Assembly: GCF_000276665.1 (NCBI RefSeq)
Contig: NW_004955469.1
Location: 10,712,130 to 10,776,129, forward strand
Length of the DNA stretch: 64,000 bases
Source: Chinchilla lanigera
Taxonomy: Eukaryota; Chordata; Mammalia; Rodentia; Chinchillidae
Reading direction: 5' to 3'
The translations under genes were made by a program, and so were the position numbers. How positions within the stretch are numbered: position 1 is the first letter of the stretch; the number at the start of each line of letters is the position of its first letter. Of the stretch, positions 23,006 through 61,330 are shown piece after piece. The notes beneath the pieces are model-generated. The model saw only the letters and a list, made by a program, of their open reading frames with translations, did not search any database and was not told the DNA's origin.

Positions 23006-23496
23006 AAAAACAGATAAAACAAGAAATGAGCCAGTGTAGGCTGAAAGCAGTTAGCAAACTAACTCACCATTTACTGGATGGAAAAGGTAGAGCAGGGCTT
23101 CTGGAAAGCAATAGGAAAAGTTTTGAAACAGTCCCAAATCTCTTAAGTTTACAGTATGACGTATGAGTCATACATGGATGTAGAAAACCACTGTCCCATA
23201 AACCAGACTACCAGCATATTTAGTGTTCAGAGGAAAGATGAGAAAGGGGCTTTAAACTGAGCCTTGACAAATACATAAATAAATGGCTATTCATTTGGTC
23301 TTCCACTTAGAACAGACACTGTGTTAGAGAGGTCTTGTTCAGTATCTACCAGACATGGTAAGTGAAGAAAAACCAAGAATCCTATAGGAAATAGGACTAA
23401 GGGGCAGAACCTTCCTCAACTCTTAATCCAGGTCCTTCTTCAAGTACACAGCTGAGACCTGACACACAATGGGCATTCAAAACCAGTCATCAGCTG
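23006..23496. other. SPDYA intron, unique
   Basis: No feature recognised. Ends at the 74-bp repeated unit. Confidence 0.5.
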
Positions 23497-23570
23497 GGAG
23501 TCTTCTGCCTACTCACAACTAAGTTGCAAATGAAATACAATTTTGTGCAGATGAGTACTAATAAATAAAA
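23497..23570 (+). repeat. 74-bp repeated unit, copy 1
   Basis: ggagtcttctgcctactcac to taataaataaaaa. It is nearly identical (2 differences) to 56325-56398 and has the same 5' end. TACTCA and TGAGTA, and TTGCAAA and TTTTGTGCA, can pair, so it looks like a folded small RNA. No known RNA is recognised and no clear target duplication is seen. Confidence 0.6.
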
Positions 23571-23621
23571 ATACAAGATTATTTTTAGAAAACAGCATGA
23601 AATTATTTACTAGAAAATGGA

Positions 23622-24200
23622 TATTGGGTGTGATAGTACATGCCATAATCCCAGCAGTCATGAGGCTGAGGCAGGAGAATTGCTGTGAATTCGAGGCCAG
23701 ACAGGGCTACATAGTGAGTGCAAGGCCAGCCTGAACTACATAACAAGACCTGTGTCTTAGTTACTTTGCTTCTTCCTAAGACAAAATACCTGATATCCAA
23801 AGTTAAAGGAGGAAAGATTTATTGTAGCTCACAGTCTGTAGAGGTTTCAGTCCATAATTAGCTGGCTCCAAGCAGGATGGCTTGGCAGAGAAGCATTACA
23901 GAAGAGAAAAAGTTCATGGCAGGCAGCAAGCAGCAAGCAACAACAGCCCTCTTTCTGTCCCTTATATTCTATCTAGGCTACACACCATTAGGGTGGCCAG
24001 CACTCACACCCAGGGTGGGCCTTCCCATAATCCACACCCAGAACTATGCTAAACCAATCAGTGGACTAATTTAGTAATCACACATGTTGATCCCAGCATC
24101 ATACTCTAGATCCAGCCATCTCTGAAAAGCTCTACCTATGACCACATGAGGCTCTGGCAGGACATTACATATAAGCCATAACACCCTGTCTCAAAAAAAG
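23622..24200 (+). repeat. B1-type SINE split by a MaLR-type LTR
   Basis: The B1 reads to ctacataacaag at 23747 and resumes at 24184 with ccctgtctcaaaaaaag. The interruption is the LTR at 23753-24183. Confidence 0.9.
23753..24183 (-). mobile_element. MaLR-type solo LTR
   Basis: Starts TGTCTTAG and ends CATAACA, 431 bp, with 5-bp flanks ACCTG and CCCTG (one change). Reversed, it begins tgttatggcttatat, like the copies at 26797 and 49676. Confidence 0.82.
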
Positions 24201-24204
24201 AAAA

Positions 24205-24635
24205 GATACAATATTAGATATCCCAATATTAGATATAATTATAATCAACAAACATACTTTATATTTCAACAAATATACTCATTCATAAGTAAAGCTAATT
24301 TACCAAAAATATTAAAACTGTACATAATTTACTCTTGTACAGAGAACCAGTTACACTTAAAACTTTTTGCTGCTGCAATGGTGAGTAAAAAAAGTTATGA
24401 AGTAGCAATTACTCATATTAAATGTCTATAAGCAGACTTAGCTCTTTCACTAAGTTTTATGTGGTAATAGTACTTCATATCCAATAAAATACATAAATAT
24501 TGAGTACAGATTTATGAGATTAGAGGTCTATAAATAATCACTATCACCTCTGTTATGGTAGAAAATACTTTATTTAGAATGCTCCTTTTGCCTGTTTTCA
24601 GTCCTATCACCCAGTCAACTGCCGACCTGACTTGT
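24205..24635. other. SPDYA intron, unique AT-rich
   Basis: Nothing recognised. Confidence 0.55.
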
Positions 24636-25289
24636 TTTGGATGTACACAGTTGTTTTTTGTATATGCACATAACATACTTTAATCATCACACCCTTTGCT
24701 TCTCTTCCCCTACCCCTCCCTGGGTTCACATTTGGGGGATTTCAATGCATATATTTTATCATTCCATTCTATTACCTACCCTGATGCCTCCACTCACCCT
24801 CCCTCCCTCCGATTCCTTCCTCTTGACTAGTAATTGTCTCCCTTTTACTTTCTTTTCTATTTTTTAGATCCACATATTAGAGAGAAGATGTGATGTCTGT
24901 CTTTCTGAGCCTGGCATATTTTACTCAACATAATAATCTCTAAAACCACCAATTTTCCTGAAAATGACGAAATTTCATTCTTTATGGCTAAATAATACTC
25001 CACTGTGTATACCACATTTTCTTTATCCATTCATCTGTTGATAGGCACCTAGCTTGGTTCCAAATGGTACAATAAACATGGGTATCCTGATACCCTTAGA
25101 ATATGCTGATTTTCATTCCTTTGGGTATATAGCAAGGAACAGAACAGCAGGATCAAATAGTAGTTCTACTTTTAGTTTACTGAGGAGCCTCCATACTGAT
25201 TTCCAAAGTGGCTGTACTAATTTATATTCCCATAAGCAGTGCAAGGGTTTTTCCTTACAATCTTCTCAGCTCTTTCTATTTTTTATATT

Positions 25290-25605
25290 CTTTTTTTTGA
25301 GACAGAGTCTTGCTGTGTAGTTCAAGCTGGCCCTGAACTGACTATCTAGCCCAAGCTCATCTTGAACTCCCAGCAATCCTCCTGCCTCATCTTCCCAAGT
25401 GCTGGGATTACAGATGTGTGCCACCACACCTGGCTTGTTTTTATATTCTTCATGATGGCCAGTCTGACTATATTAAGATGGAATCTCAGTATAATTTTGA
25501 TTTGCATTTTTCTTTTTTTTTGGTTTTTTTCCGGTACTGAGAATCGAACTCATGACATCACACTTGCCAGGCAGGCACTGTGCCGCTGAGCTAAATCCCC
25601 AGCCC
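25290..25605 (-). repeat. B1 and ID inside L1 copy C
   Basis: B1 25290-25437. ID 25510-25605 with target duplication tttgatttgcatttttct and cttgattcgcatttttct. Confidence 0.87.
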
Positions 25606-25644
25606 TTGATTCGCATTTTTCTAATGGATAGAGACATTGAACTT

Positions 25645-25845
25645 TTAATTTTTTATTGGTATGTTTGTAGTACATAAATGGTAACATTCATTATGAGGAA
25701 CTGGTGCATATACATAACACATCTCAATTCTTTTTTTTCTCTTCCCTTCTACCCCCCCATTTTGTGGCCACTTGTGTGTATGTGTATACACATATATATG
25801 TGTGTGTGTATATATATATATATATGCCATTTGTATGTATATCTA
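25645..25845 (-). mobile_element. short L1 3' end inserted in L1 copy C
   Basis: ttttattggtatgtttgtag to a (TG)n(TA)n stretch at about 25785-25826. The host L1 reads gacattgaactttt before and ggccatttgtactttg after. Confidence 0.7.
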
Positions 25846-26525
25846 TGCTGGCCATTTGTACTTTGTCTTTTGAGAAATGTCTGTTAATTCATTTGCCTGT
25901 TTACTGATAGGCTATTGGATTTTTTTGTTGCTAAGGCTTTTGTTGTTGTTGTTCTTTGTATGTTTTAGATATTAATCCTCCATTGCAAGAGTAACTGGCA
26001 AAGATTTTCTCCCTTTGTGTAGGCTCACTCTCTTTACTGTTAGTTGTTTACCTTGCTGGGAAGAAACTCTAATTTGATGTAGTCCCATTTATTGACTCAT
26101 GCTATTGTTTTCTGTGCTCTGTCCTATTCAGGAACTTTTCAACTGTGCCTATGGCTTCAAGTGCTCCAAGTGCTTGAAGTGTCTTTTATTTTAGCAGTTA
26201 TTTTATTTTAGCAGTTTCAGAGTTTCGGGTCTTATATCTAGATCTTCAATCCATTTTGAATTGATTTTTGTACCAGATGAGAAGTAGGAATCTAGTTTAA
26301 GTAATCTACAAGTACATGCCCAGTTTTTCCAGCACCACTTGTTGAAGATGTTGTCTTTTCTCTAGTGTATTTGGCGGGAGGGAGCTCTTTTGTCCAGAAC
26401 CAAACGGCTATACTTGTGTGGGTTTGTTTCTACCTTCTGTTGTGTTCATTAGTCTTTCTTTTTATCATAGTACCATGTTGTTTTTGTTACTATAGCTTTG
26501 CTGTGTAATTTAAAATCAAGTATTT

Positions 26526-26681
26526 TAGCCAGGTGTGGTGCTACATGCCTGTAATCCCAGCACTAGGAAGGCTGAAGCAGGAGGAATGTTGTGAATTTGA
26601 AACCAGCCTGGGCTACAAAGTGAGTGCAAGGCTAGCCTGAACTGCATTGTAAGACCCTGTCTTAAAAAGATGATGATGATG

Positions 26682-26722
<41 letters not shown>
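26526..26722 (+). repeat. B1-type SINE with (GAT)n(AAT)n tail
   Basis: The tail has become a trinucleotide microsatellite at 26668-26722. Target duplication atcaagtatttt on both sides. Confidence 0.9.
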
Positions 26723-26723
<1 letters not shown>

Positions 26724-26796
26724 TCAAGTATTTTGGTACCTCCACATCTGCTTTTTACTTAGGATTGCTTTGGCTATTTGGGGCCTTTTGTGTTTC

Positions 26797-27166
26797 TGTT
26801 ATGGTTTATATCTGGATGTCCCCCAAAGCTTCATGTGCTCATAGGTGGGCTTTGCGGGGGTGACTGGATCATGGGTGTGTGATACACTGGATTAGCCCAT
26901 GGATGGGTTTATATTTTTAGCTGGATGTGATGTTGGGAGGTGAAGCCTGATGTGTCACTGTGGGTGTGATGTGGAATGGTATCTATCCCTCCTCCTCCCT
27001 CTCTGCCCTACTTCCTGCCTGCTGTGTTCCTCTACCATGCCAGCCTGCCTTGGAGCCAGCTGATTATGAACAAAAAACTCTACAAACTGTGAGCCAAAGA
27101 TAAACCTCTCTTCAACTTGGGGGTGTCAGGTATTATGTCTTTGTGACAAAAAAAGTAACTAAAACA
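26797..27166 (+). mobile_element. MaLR-type solo LTR
   Basis: TGTTATGGTTTATATCTGGA to actaaaaca, 370 bp, with perfect 5-bp duplication GTTTC at 26792-26796 and 27167-27171. It has a late ataaac polyadenylation region, as in ERVL-MaLR LTRs. Confidence 0.88.
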
Positions 27167-28119
27167 GTTTCCATATAAATTTTAGAATGTTTTTCTAATA
27201 AATTTTGTTCTAACAAATTTTCTAAAGAATGTCATTGGTAGTTTGATGAGGATTGCACTGACTCTGTAGATCAGTTTTGGTAACATGGCCATTGTAACAA
27301 TACTGATTCTATCAATTTATGAACATGGAAGATCTTTGCATCTTCTGGTGTCTTCTTCAGTTACATTCTTCAGTATCATGAAATTTGTATTGTAGAGGTC
27401 CTTCACCTCTTTGGTTAGATTTATCCCTAGGGTTTTTGCTTTTTTTTTAAAGCTATTGTGAATGGAATTGTTTTCCTGATTTCTTTTTCAGCAACTCTAT
27501 TATTGGTGTACAAAAAGCTATTTGCTTTTAACACTGATTTTACATCCTGCTACTTTGTTGAATTCATTTATCAACTTTAAACATCTTTTATGAAGTCTTT
27601 CGGGTCTTCTAAGTATAGGATTGCATTATCTGCAAACAAGGATAACTTGACTTCTTTTCCTATTTGTATCATTTTTTTTTCTTTTGCCTAATTGATCTAG
27701 CTAAAATTTCAAGAAATACACTGAGTATGTCAATATAGGAAGTGGTGAGAGTGGACATTCCTGCTTCGTTCCTACCTTTAGAAAAAGTGTTTTCTTCCTT
27801 CCTCATTCAGAATAATGTTGGTTGTGGGTTTGTCATATATGATCTTTACTGTATTGAGGAATGATCTTTCAGTACCTAGTTTCTTTAGGGCTTTTATCAT
27901 GAGGGATATTGAATTCTGTTTTTTTCCTGCATCAACTGAGATGAACATGTAATATTTACAGTTTACTCTATTTATGTACCGTATTAAATTCAATTTGTGT
28001 ATGGTGAACCATCTTTGCATCCCTGGAATGAAGCCAAGTTGATTGTAATGTACGGCCTTTTGTATTATATTGTGAATATTCATAATGAATATTCTATACA
28101 CATAGTTATCAATTATACA

Positions 28120-29338
28120 TATAGTTTCTTTGAGACAGTGACTCACTATGCAGTTGAAACTGGTCTTGAACTCATTATGCAGCCCAGACTGGTCTCAAAA
28201 TCAAGGTAATCCTCCTGCCTCAGCCTCTCCAGTGCTGGGATTATAGGCATGTATCATCAGACCCAGCATATAATCTTTTAAACTGAATTTAATTTGCAAT
28301 TTTATTAAGGATTTCTGCATTGTGTTCATCAAGATATTGATCTATACTGTTTTTTGTTGTGTCCCTGTCTAGTGTTTTTATCAAGGTGATGCTGACTTCA
28401 CAGAATGAATCTGGAAGTGTTTCTTCCCTACTTCATGTAATAGTTTGAGGAGGATTGGTGTTTTTAAAGGTCCTAGTAAAAATCAGCAGTGAATCTGTCT
28501 GGTTCTGGGCTTTCTTTGTTGACGGAATTTTACTTTCTTTTTTTTTTTTGAGACAGAGTCTCACTGTGTTGTTTATAGGCTGGCCTTACACTCATAGTTA
28601 TCCTCTGGCCTCACTCTCCGGAGTGCAGGGATTACAGATGTGCACCACCAGACCCAGCTGAATTTTTATTACTGCTTCAGACCCACTGCTTGTTATTAAT
28701 CTGTTTCAGTTTTTATATCTTCTTGGTTCAGTTTTTTTTGTTTTGTTTTTTGTCTTTTGGGGACAGGCTTTCACTATGCAGTTCAGGCTGGCTTTGAACT
28801 GACTTTGTAGCCTCAGCCTACTGAATGCTGGGATTACAGGCGGGCGCCACTATGGCTAGCCTTGATTCAGTTTTGGTAGGTTGTGTCTAGAAATGTATCC
28901 AGTTTTTCTAGATTCTCCAATTTATGAGAATATAGGCTTATTCTCTGGATTACAGTGATGTCTGTTGCAACATCCTATTCTTGTAATGACACTGAGTTAG
29001 GTCTTTTTTCTTTTAGTTTGACTAAGTGTTTATCAGTCTCATTTTTTCAAAGAACCAAATGTTTCATTGATCTTGTGTATTATTCTTCTAGTCTCTATCT
29101 CATCACTTTCACTCTTTTTGGTTTTTTGTTTTGTTTATTTTGTTTCATTTGTTTTGTTTTTTGAGAGGGTCTTGCTATATAGTTGCCCCTGAACTCTATA
29201 GCCCAGGCTGGCCTCGAACTTGTGGCAATCCTCCTGCCCCTGAACTCTATAGCCCAGGCTGGCCTCGAACTTGTGGCAATCCTCCTGCCTCAGCCTCCTG
29301 AGTGCTGGGATTAGAGGTGTGCGCCACCACACCTGGCT
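28120..29338 (-). repeat. four B1-type SINEs inside L1 copy C
   Basis: 28120-28268, 28533-28660, 28735-28862 and 29145-29338. The last is enlarged by a 51-bp perfect tandem duplication (29184-29234 and 29235-29285). Confidence 0.87.
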
Positions 29339-29540
29339 ACTTTTAGGCATCTTTATTATTTCTTTCCCTCTGTTGTGTTTGTTTTTGGTTTTTCCTTTTT
29401 ACTAAGACCTTGAGATGCATTGTTAGGATATTTATTTGAGATGTCTCTGATTTTTTATATAGACATTGATAGTTACAAACTTCCCTCTTAGAATTGCTTT
29501 TGCTGCCAAAAGACATAGTATGCCATCATCCATGAAAATG

Positions 29541-30110
29541 TCCTGTCATCCATGAAAATGTTCATGAGCTCCCACTGAAGCCTTGAGCTTCTGCAGGTCC
29601 AAGGAGCCTGGGGACTTGCACATTCCTAGGAACCACTGTGTGGGAATGCAGCTGGGTCAGCGCCTTGACTGTGGAGTTGGCAAAGCCTCCCTGAGCCTTT
29701 CCTCTGCCCCATGGAGATTCACAGCCTACACTGATCTGGAAAGGAATTCAGCCAGAGCTGAACTTGGATGCTTTCCTTGGATTGAAGAACTCTCCCAAGG
29801 TAGAGGGTGATGCTCTTGAAAACTCATATAACACTACCATGGGACTCAGACCCACAGCCTCCTGCTGCTGCCCTGAAACAGACAGTGATCAAAAGAAAAT
29901 CACAGTTCCACCAGGAGAAAATGGCTTGCTAGCACAGATCCTTCATCCCACTGGAAAAGACTTTCCAGCTTCCACCACTGACCTTTGGGCCTTTCTAGCA
30001 CAGATCTGTTATTGTTTCATTACAGATTTCCTACGCTGTAAGTCTGAACCTAAGCGACTTTTTGTATTCCAAAAATTTATAAGTTTGGTCTTTTAACCAT
30101 GTCCAAAGCT
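29541..30110 (+). other. unidentified non-repeat segment within the L1 block
   Basis: A GC-richer stretch unlike the flanking L1, with two overlapping open frames (75 and 110 codons) that switch near 29764, as a frameshifted pseudogene would. I recognise no protein. It starts just after a short tandem catccatgaaaatgt. It could be a retropseudogene or part of an older LTR. Confidence 0.35.
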
Positions 30111-30599
30111 ATTGGATGTTTTGTTCAAAATTTTCTTTCTTTCATTAACAGTGTCTGCATGTAATAATTCCTCAACATTACCTTCAAGCCTTCATGTGTT
30201 TTTTGTGAGACAGGGTCTTGCTATGTAGTTTAGGCTGGCCTCAAACTCGCAGCAGTCCTCCTTCCTCAACCTCCTAAGTGCTGGTATTATAGGTGTGCAG
30301 CACCATAGCCAGCAAGCCCTCAAATTCTACCTTCTTTTTGTTCCTGTCCATTGGTAAGGCTTTCCACTGTTTTGTATGTGTTTTTTATTTCCAGAATTTG
30401 TTTGGTTCTTCAGAATTTCTACCTCTTTGTTGAATTACTCCTCAAATCTTACACTGTCGGCTGGCATGGTGGCACACACCTATAATCACAGCACTCAGGA
30501 GGCTGAGGCAGGAGGATCCATGAGTTTGAGGCCAGCCTAGGCTACAAAGTGAGTTCAAGGCCAGCTTGCACTGCACAGTAAAAGTGTGTCTCAAAAAGA

Positions 30600-30634
<35 letters not shown>

Positions 30635-31424
30635 AAAGAAAAAAGAAGAAAGAAAATCTTGCATTGTCTTCCTTAATTAATTCTGCTGGTTTTCTGGCTT
30701 TTACAGTACTGGAGTCTAAACCCAGGGCCTTCACACTGAGCTGTATCACCAGCACTTTTATTTTCACTAAGTCACTAAATTGCACAGGCTGGCTCAAACT
30801 ATCAGTCCCCCTGCCTCAGCCTCCCAGAGTGCTAGGATTATAATAAGCATGTGCCACCATGACCACTTTATTTGTATCCTCTTTGAAGTCATTATTTTAT
30901 AAATCAGTCTTTTGAATTCTTTGACAGCTCATCTACTTTGATATCTTTGCATCCAGTCACTGACAAACTATGGATATTTGGAGAAGCCATATTACCTTAT
31001 GTTTCATACTTCTTGTGTTTCTATATTGAGAATTTTGTGTCTCTTGGGATGGACATCTCCTGAGTGCTAGGATTAGGGAAAGGGGCCAGCACACTGGGCT
31101 TTCTCTTCCACTTTGATTTTAGGATCATGTTAGTGACTAGCCTTCTTTTAAAGGCTTAACCCTGAGCCTCACTCCAAGAAGAGAAAATGAACCTCAATAA
31201 TGTGATTGTTGTTTTCTTGAGACAGGATCTTACTGTGTAAGAGCCACCACAGTCGGTTCAATAATGTTAATGTCAAAAAGACAAGGCAGATATTGACATA
31301 CAGTGAAAACCAATTAAATGCAACAATTATACCACTGACAACAAAAATCAGCAATAATAATATAAACAAAAAGGCTTAAAATTCATAAAGGTTAATAGTA
31401 ACAATAAATGAAGGGGGAGAGCTG
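30111..31424 (-). mobile_element. L1-like 5' region with SINEs
   Basis: Short stretches recall L1 ORF1 and 5' UTR (31290-31410 resembles 17680-17770 and 10840-10930). B1 - 30198-30316, B1 + 30462-30634 with an A32 tail, and a degraded ID/B1 - 30690-30870. Confidence 0.55.
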
Positions 31425-31690
31425 GGTGTGGTAGTGCACACCTGTAATCCCAATACTAGGAAGGCTCAGGCAGGAGGATCGGATCATTGTGAGTTCGAGA
31501 CCAGCCTGGGCTACAAAGTGAGCTCAAGGCCAGTCTGAACTTCATAATGAGACCCTGTCTCAAAAAGGCGCCCCCCGCCAGAAAAAAAACGTGGCAGCAC
31601 ACACCTGTAATCCCAGCACTTGGGAGTCTGAGGTAGGAGAAGTAACAAGAGTTCAAGGCCAGCCTGGGCTACACAGTGAGACCCTTCTCA
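31425..31690 (+). repeat. two adjacent B1-type SINEs
   Basis: 31425-31570, then a GC-rich ggcgccccccgcc junction, then a second at 31590-31690. Confidence 0.85.
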
Positions 31691-32380
31691 AAAAAATAAA
31701 AAAGAATTAGGTAAAAGTAACAGAAAAACAATAAATAAGAGAAAAGGAGAAAAGGACAAAGAACAAAACAAAGTAAAAGAGAAATGAGTCCAAAATATTC
31801 TCCCACACTGAGGTGTCTGGGTGGTTAGTATCTTTCTAGGACCTTAGTATTAGAATCCACCACATTTTGGGGGAGCCATGAATCCCAGCTGGGGCCTATT
31901 GTGTTTTTTCACCTACTTAGCAAAGCTTTTTATAAAGTTTTTAAAAACTGTGTGGTATATAGTAAATGCAAAATAACTGATTCTCATAAATGATAAGTAA
32001 GTCCTATCTATTACTAATTAATTCATGTCTAACTTGTATTTCTACATTTTACTTATATGCAATGACTCTGATATTCTTTCAAACTGGTTAAAAAGATTCT
32101 GAGAGGAATGACAAAGTTAAAAGTTGTCCATCTTGGAGTATATAGCTCATGTACTTAGCATGTATAACAATTGAGGCCCCAGGTTCAATAACCAGAATTT
32201 TTTTAAAAGTTACATTTTTTAAAAAAAAATAATTTTTAAGGTGATTGTATTCTTCTCAGTTTTCTCAGCTTTACTATAGCCCAAATTTTATTATTTTTAA
32301 AATATGCACAAGCTATTGAAATATGTATTTAAAATATACAGATACAGAAAATTTATCTTAAAGTGCCTATTTTATTTCAG
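31691..32380. other. end of last SPDYA intron
   Basis: A-rich, with a weak ID-like fragment at 32130-32205. Ends in the polypyrimidine tract and acceptor of the last SPDYA exon. Confidence 0.6.
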
Positions 32381-32472
32381 TAGCAAATGACCATCAAGCA
32401 AGCAAAGAAAAGAAAACTGATTTCATGAAGAAAGACAAATCTATGGAGTGGTTCACAGGAAGTGAAGAATAA
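32381..32472 (+). CDS. SPDYA: SPDYA last coding exon with stop
   Basis: The acceptor is at 32379-32380 (tttatttcag). The first two bases complete the split codon (G|TA, Val) and the frame runs to TAA at 32470-32472. The peptide starts V-A-N-D-H-Q and ends W-F-T-G-S-E-E, matching the known C-terminus of Speedy A. The exon is 92 bp in a phase that fits the donor at 2196 exactly. It lies tail to tail with TRMT61B, whose stop is about 260 bp downstream on the other strand. Confidence 0.92.
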
Positions 32473-32732
32473 GATAGTTCAATTAAAGCAACTTGGAATC
32501 AATAGCTACAAAATGTCAAATGCAAGACAAACGTCAAAATGGGACACTTAAGCAATTTTGCAATGTTACACAGCTTTCTCTAGCTTTTGTTATCTTTCAA
32601 ACTTTTATGTAAAAGTTATACAAATCATAGTAATAGCTAAAAAATACCAACCTATAAAAGTAGTGATCACCAATATAAAGTTCTAGTTTGATACTTTTTC
32701 ATCTTCAAGTCCACTGCTGTCATTTGAGATAC
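32473..32732. other. shared 3' UTR interval between SPDYA and TRMT61B
   Basis: This is the only sequence between the two convergent stop codons. No canonical AATAAA occurs on the + strand here (an AATATA variant is near 32679). TTTATT, the reverse of AATAAA, occurs on the far side near 32287 and 32370, so TRMT61B transcripts may end inside the SPDYA last intron or exon. No SINE interrupts it. Confidence 0.6.
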
Positions 32733-59400
<26,668 letters not shown>

Positions 59401-59437
59401 GATGCCCCGCGCAGTCGCAGTCGCAGTCGCAGGCGAG

Positions 59438-59445
59438 TGACGTCA
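59438..59445. promoter_or_regulatory. perfect CRE palindrome TGACGTCA
   Basis: The full CREB/ATF site lies 38 bp upstream of the TRMT61B ATG, inside the CpG island and next to the GC box. Position and context are typical of a functional CRE near a transcription start. Confidence 0.7.
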
Positions 59446-59660
59446 GACAGGCGGCCCCGCCCCTCGCCGCTCGCTCACTGTGCAGAGACAGGGGCAGGGG
59501 GTTGCTGCAGCGCGGAAGAGCGCGTGACTGCGTCCGCGCGCCGATCGTTGTTCCTCGGCCCTGGAGCAGTAGCTGTTGCACGATCTTTTAGTTTTTCTGC
59601 GCGGGGGCATATATTTTCTCCCCGGAAAGTGGAATAAGGAAAGAATTTACCCCTGAACGG

Positions 59661-59928
59661 CTCCGCCAGCCCTGCCCGGAGACAGGCGGATAAGAAAAAC
59701 AGAACTTGTCAAAGTGCAGTGTAGGTTAAAATCCTCTAGGAGGCTGAGCTCGTCTTCCTCCTGAAGACGAGCGTCCGCCTCAGTCCCTTTTACCTGGGCT
59801 GTGACACCTCCTTATCTCACCACTCCGTCGCTGCCTCCGCAAGCTAAAAATCCACAAAGTTCGATTAAGTGACAGTATTCGCTATGTGCTTATTCATCAG
59901 AATTTTTAAAATAATTAAAATATAACAT
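59661..59928. other. upstream flank of the CpG island
   Basis: Falling CpG content. The inverted repeat at 59748 is the only structure seen. Confidence 0.5.
59748..59772. other. perfect 10-bp inverted repeat with 5-nt loop
   Basis: GCTCGTCTTC and GAAGACGAGC flank CTCCT at the outer edge of the TRMT61B CpG island. It could form a cruciform or act as a paired binding site. No known element is recognised. Confidence 0.75.
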
Positions 59929-60380
59929 TTAGGATGGACATGGTGGCACACGCCTGCAATCTCTGCACTCGGGAGGCTGAGGCAGGAGGATCCTTGAGAG
60001 GTCGAGGCCAGCCTGAACTGCGTAGCGAGACCCTGTCTGAAAAAGACCGAAACAAAGCAAAACAAAACAAAACAAAACAAATAGAAGCTTCTTAAAATAC
60101 GAAATGGTATCTTTGGGGTCCAAAGCTAACATTAAATATCATTAGTCTGTCTGCTTAATACTAATAGTCTTCCAGAAGTTTATTGTGAGTCTGGCAATAC
60201 CAGGCACGTTATCTATCAATCGGTCTATTCATCCATCCATCCATCCATCCATCCATCCATCCATCCATCCGCGGTACTGAGGGTTGTAGCTCTAAGGTAC
60301 ATACCCGATCGGGAATTTAGGATCCTCTTGAAGCCTCAGCTTCCCGAGTTGCTAGCATTATAGGCATGAGCCATCAACCT
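59929..60380 (+). repeat. B1, (ATCC)n and a degraded SINE
   Basis: B1 + 59932-60080 with a (CAAAA)n tail. (ATCC)n, about ten units, at 60232-60271. A diverged reverse B1-like piece to 60380. Confidence 0.82.
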
Positions 60381-61330
60381 GGGTTGGACTCTGATTTAAA
60401 TTTACAACTGTTAGAGGCAAGTATTCCTGTTTGGTACTGAAGAAAGCTTATCAAGGGAATTAAATAAGATGGGCGGGATCCCTGACAAGATAGCTGACAG
60501 TTGGACTGGCAGAGTTTCCTTCCGAGGTCAAATACATTCAGCAGCCCTTGCTCTTTGAACCGGAATGCCCTTTTTATAAAGACTTGCCAACAGTGCAATT
60601 GAATTTAAAGTCCAAGAATGTTTAAAGGGCCATGGATTTAACATCAACTCAGTTTAAAGTTAATAAAATAAACTATGTTAGTACTGTCTGGGACATAAAT
60701 TAATACCTTCTAGGGCCAGGATATAGCTCAGCAGTACAGCGTCTGCCTGGCAAGTGTGAGGTCGTGAGTTTGATACCAGTACCAAAAAACAAATCAAAAA
60801 CAGAAACACCCTTCTGATTTGTAGGACATCAGCCACTGTAAACTCCACCGGAAATTGCTCTCCCGTTACTTAAACTGCCTGCCCTATTTATTTATTTATT
60901 TATTTAACAGGCTCTCAGTCACTAAATTGTCCAGGTTGAGCTGTTGTAGCTCAGTATAAATACAATGGCTTACAGCAGCAGAAATGTGTTTCCACAGTTC
61001 AGAGGCAGGGAGTACTGCTTTAGTTGGACCACGCTTCCTTGGAAGCCTCTAGGGCAGATTGGGGGTATGGTGCTGAGACTGAACCTAGGGTATTGCTAGT
61101 GTTAGGCAAGCTCTCTGCTGCTAACTACCCTAACCCCTGGGGGAGAATTCTTTGCCTCTTTCCCCAGTCTTTAGTTTTTGTTCCTGACTTCCTATGACTT
61201 TCTTGGGTGTCTGTTCCTCCTCTTGTGTTTCTCTGTCCTTTTTTTATTTGAAGGATACCAGTGAAATCCAAGATGAGACATCATGTTGAGATTTGTAACC
61301 AAATTACATTTGAAAGATCTTATTTCCCGC
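60381..61330. repeat. intergenic with one ID and a (TTTA)n run
   Basis: ID + 60714-60795. (TTTA)n at 60885-60905 followed by a degraded SINE. The rest is unique, with no gene. Confidence 0.65.

Larger units (their letters stand above)
24636..29540 (-). mobile_element. L1 (copy C), 3' UTR and ORF2 region
   Basis: Reverse-strand ORF2 throughout, with the 3' part (aatactccactgtgtat, ccattcatctgttgatagg) at the left. Degenerate, with no long frame. It is interrupted by a short second L1 3' end, six SINEs and one MaLR LTR. Confidence 0.85.

Noticed and set aside
25785..25826. TG/TA alternating tract as a regulatory or Z-DNA element
   Set aside because: It is part of a short L1 3' end insertion and reads as a plain microsatellite.
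60232..60271. Regular repeats as a possible CRISPR array
   Set aside because: A simple (ATCC)n microsatellite in a mammalian genome, with no spacers.
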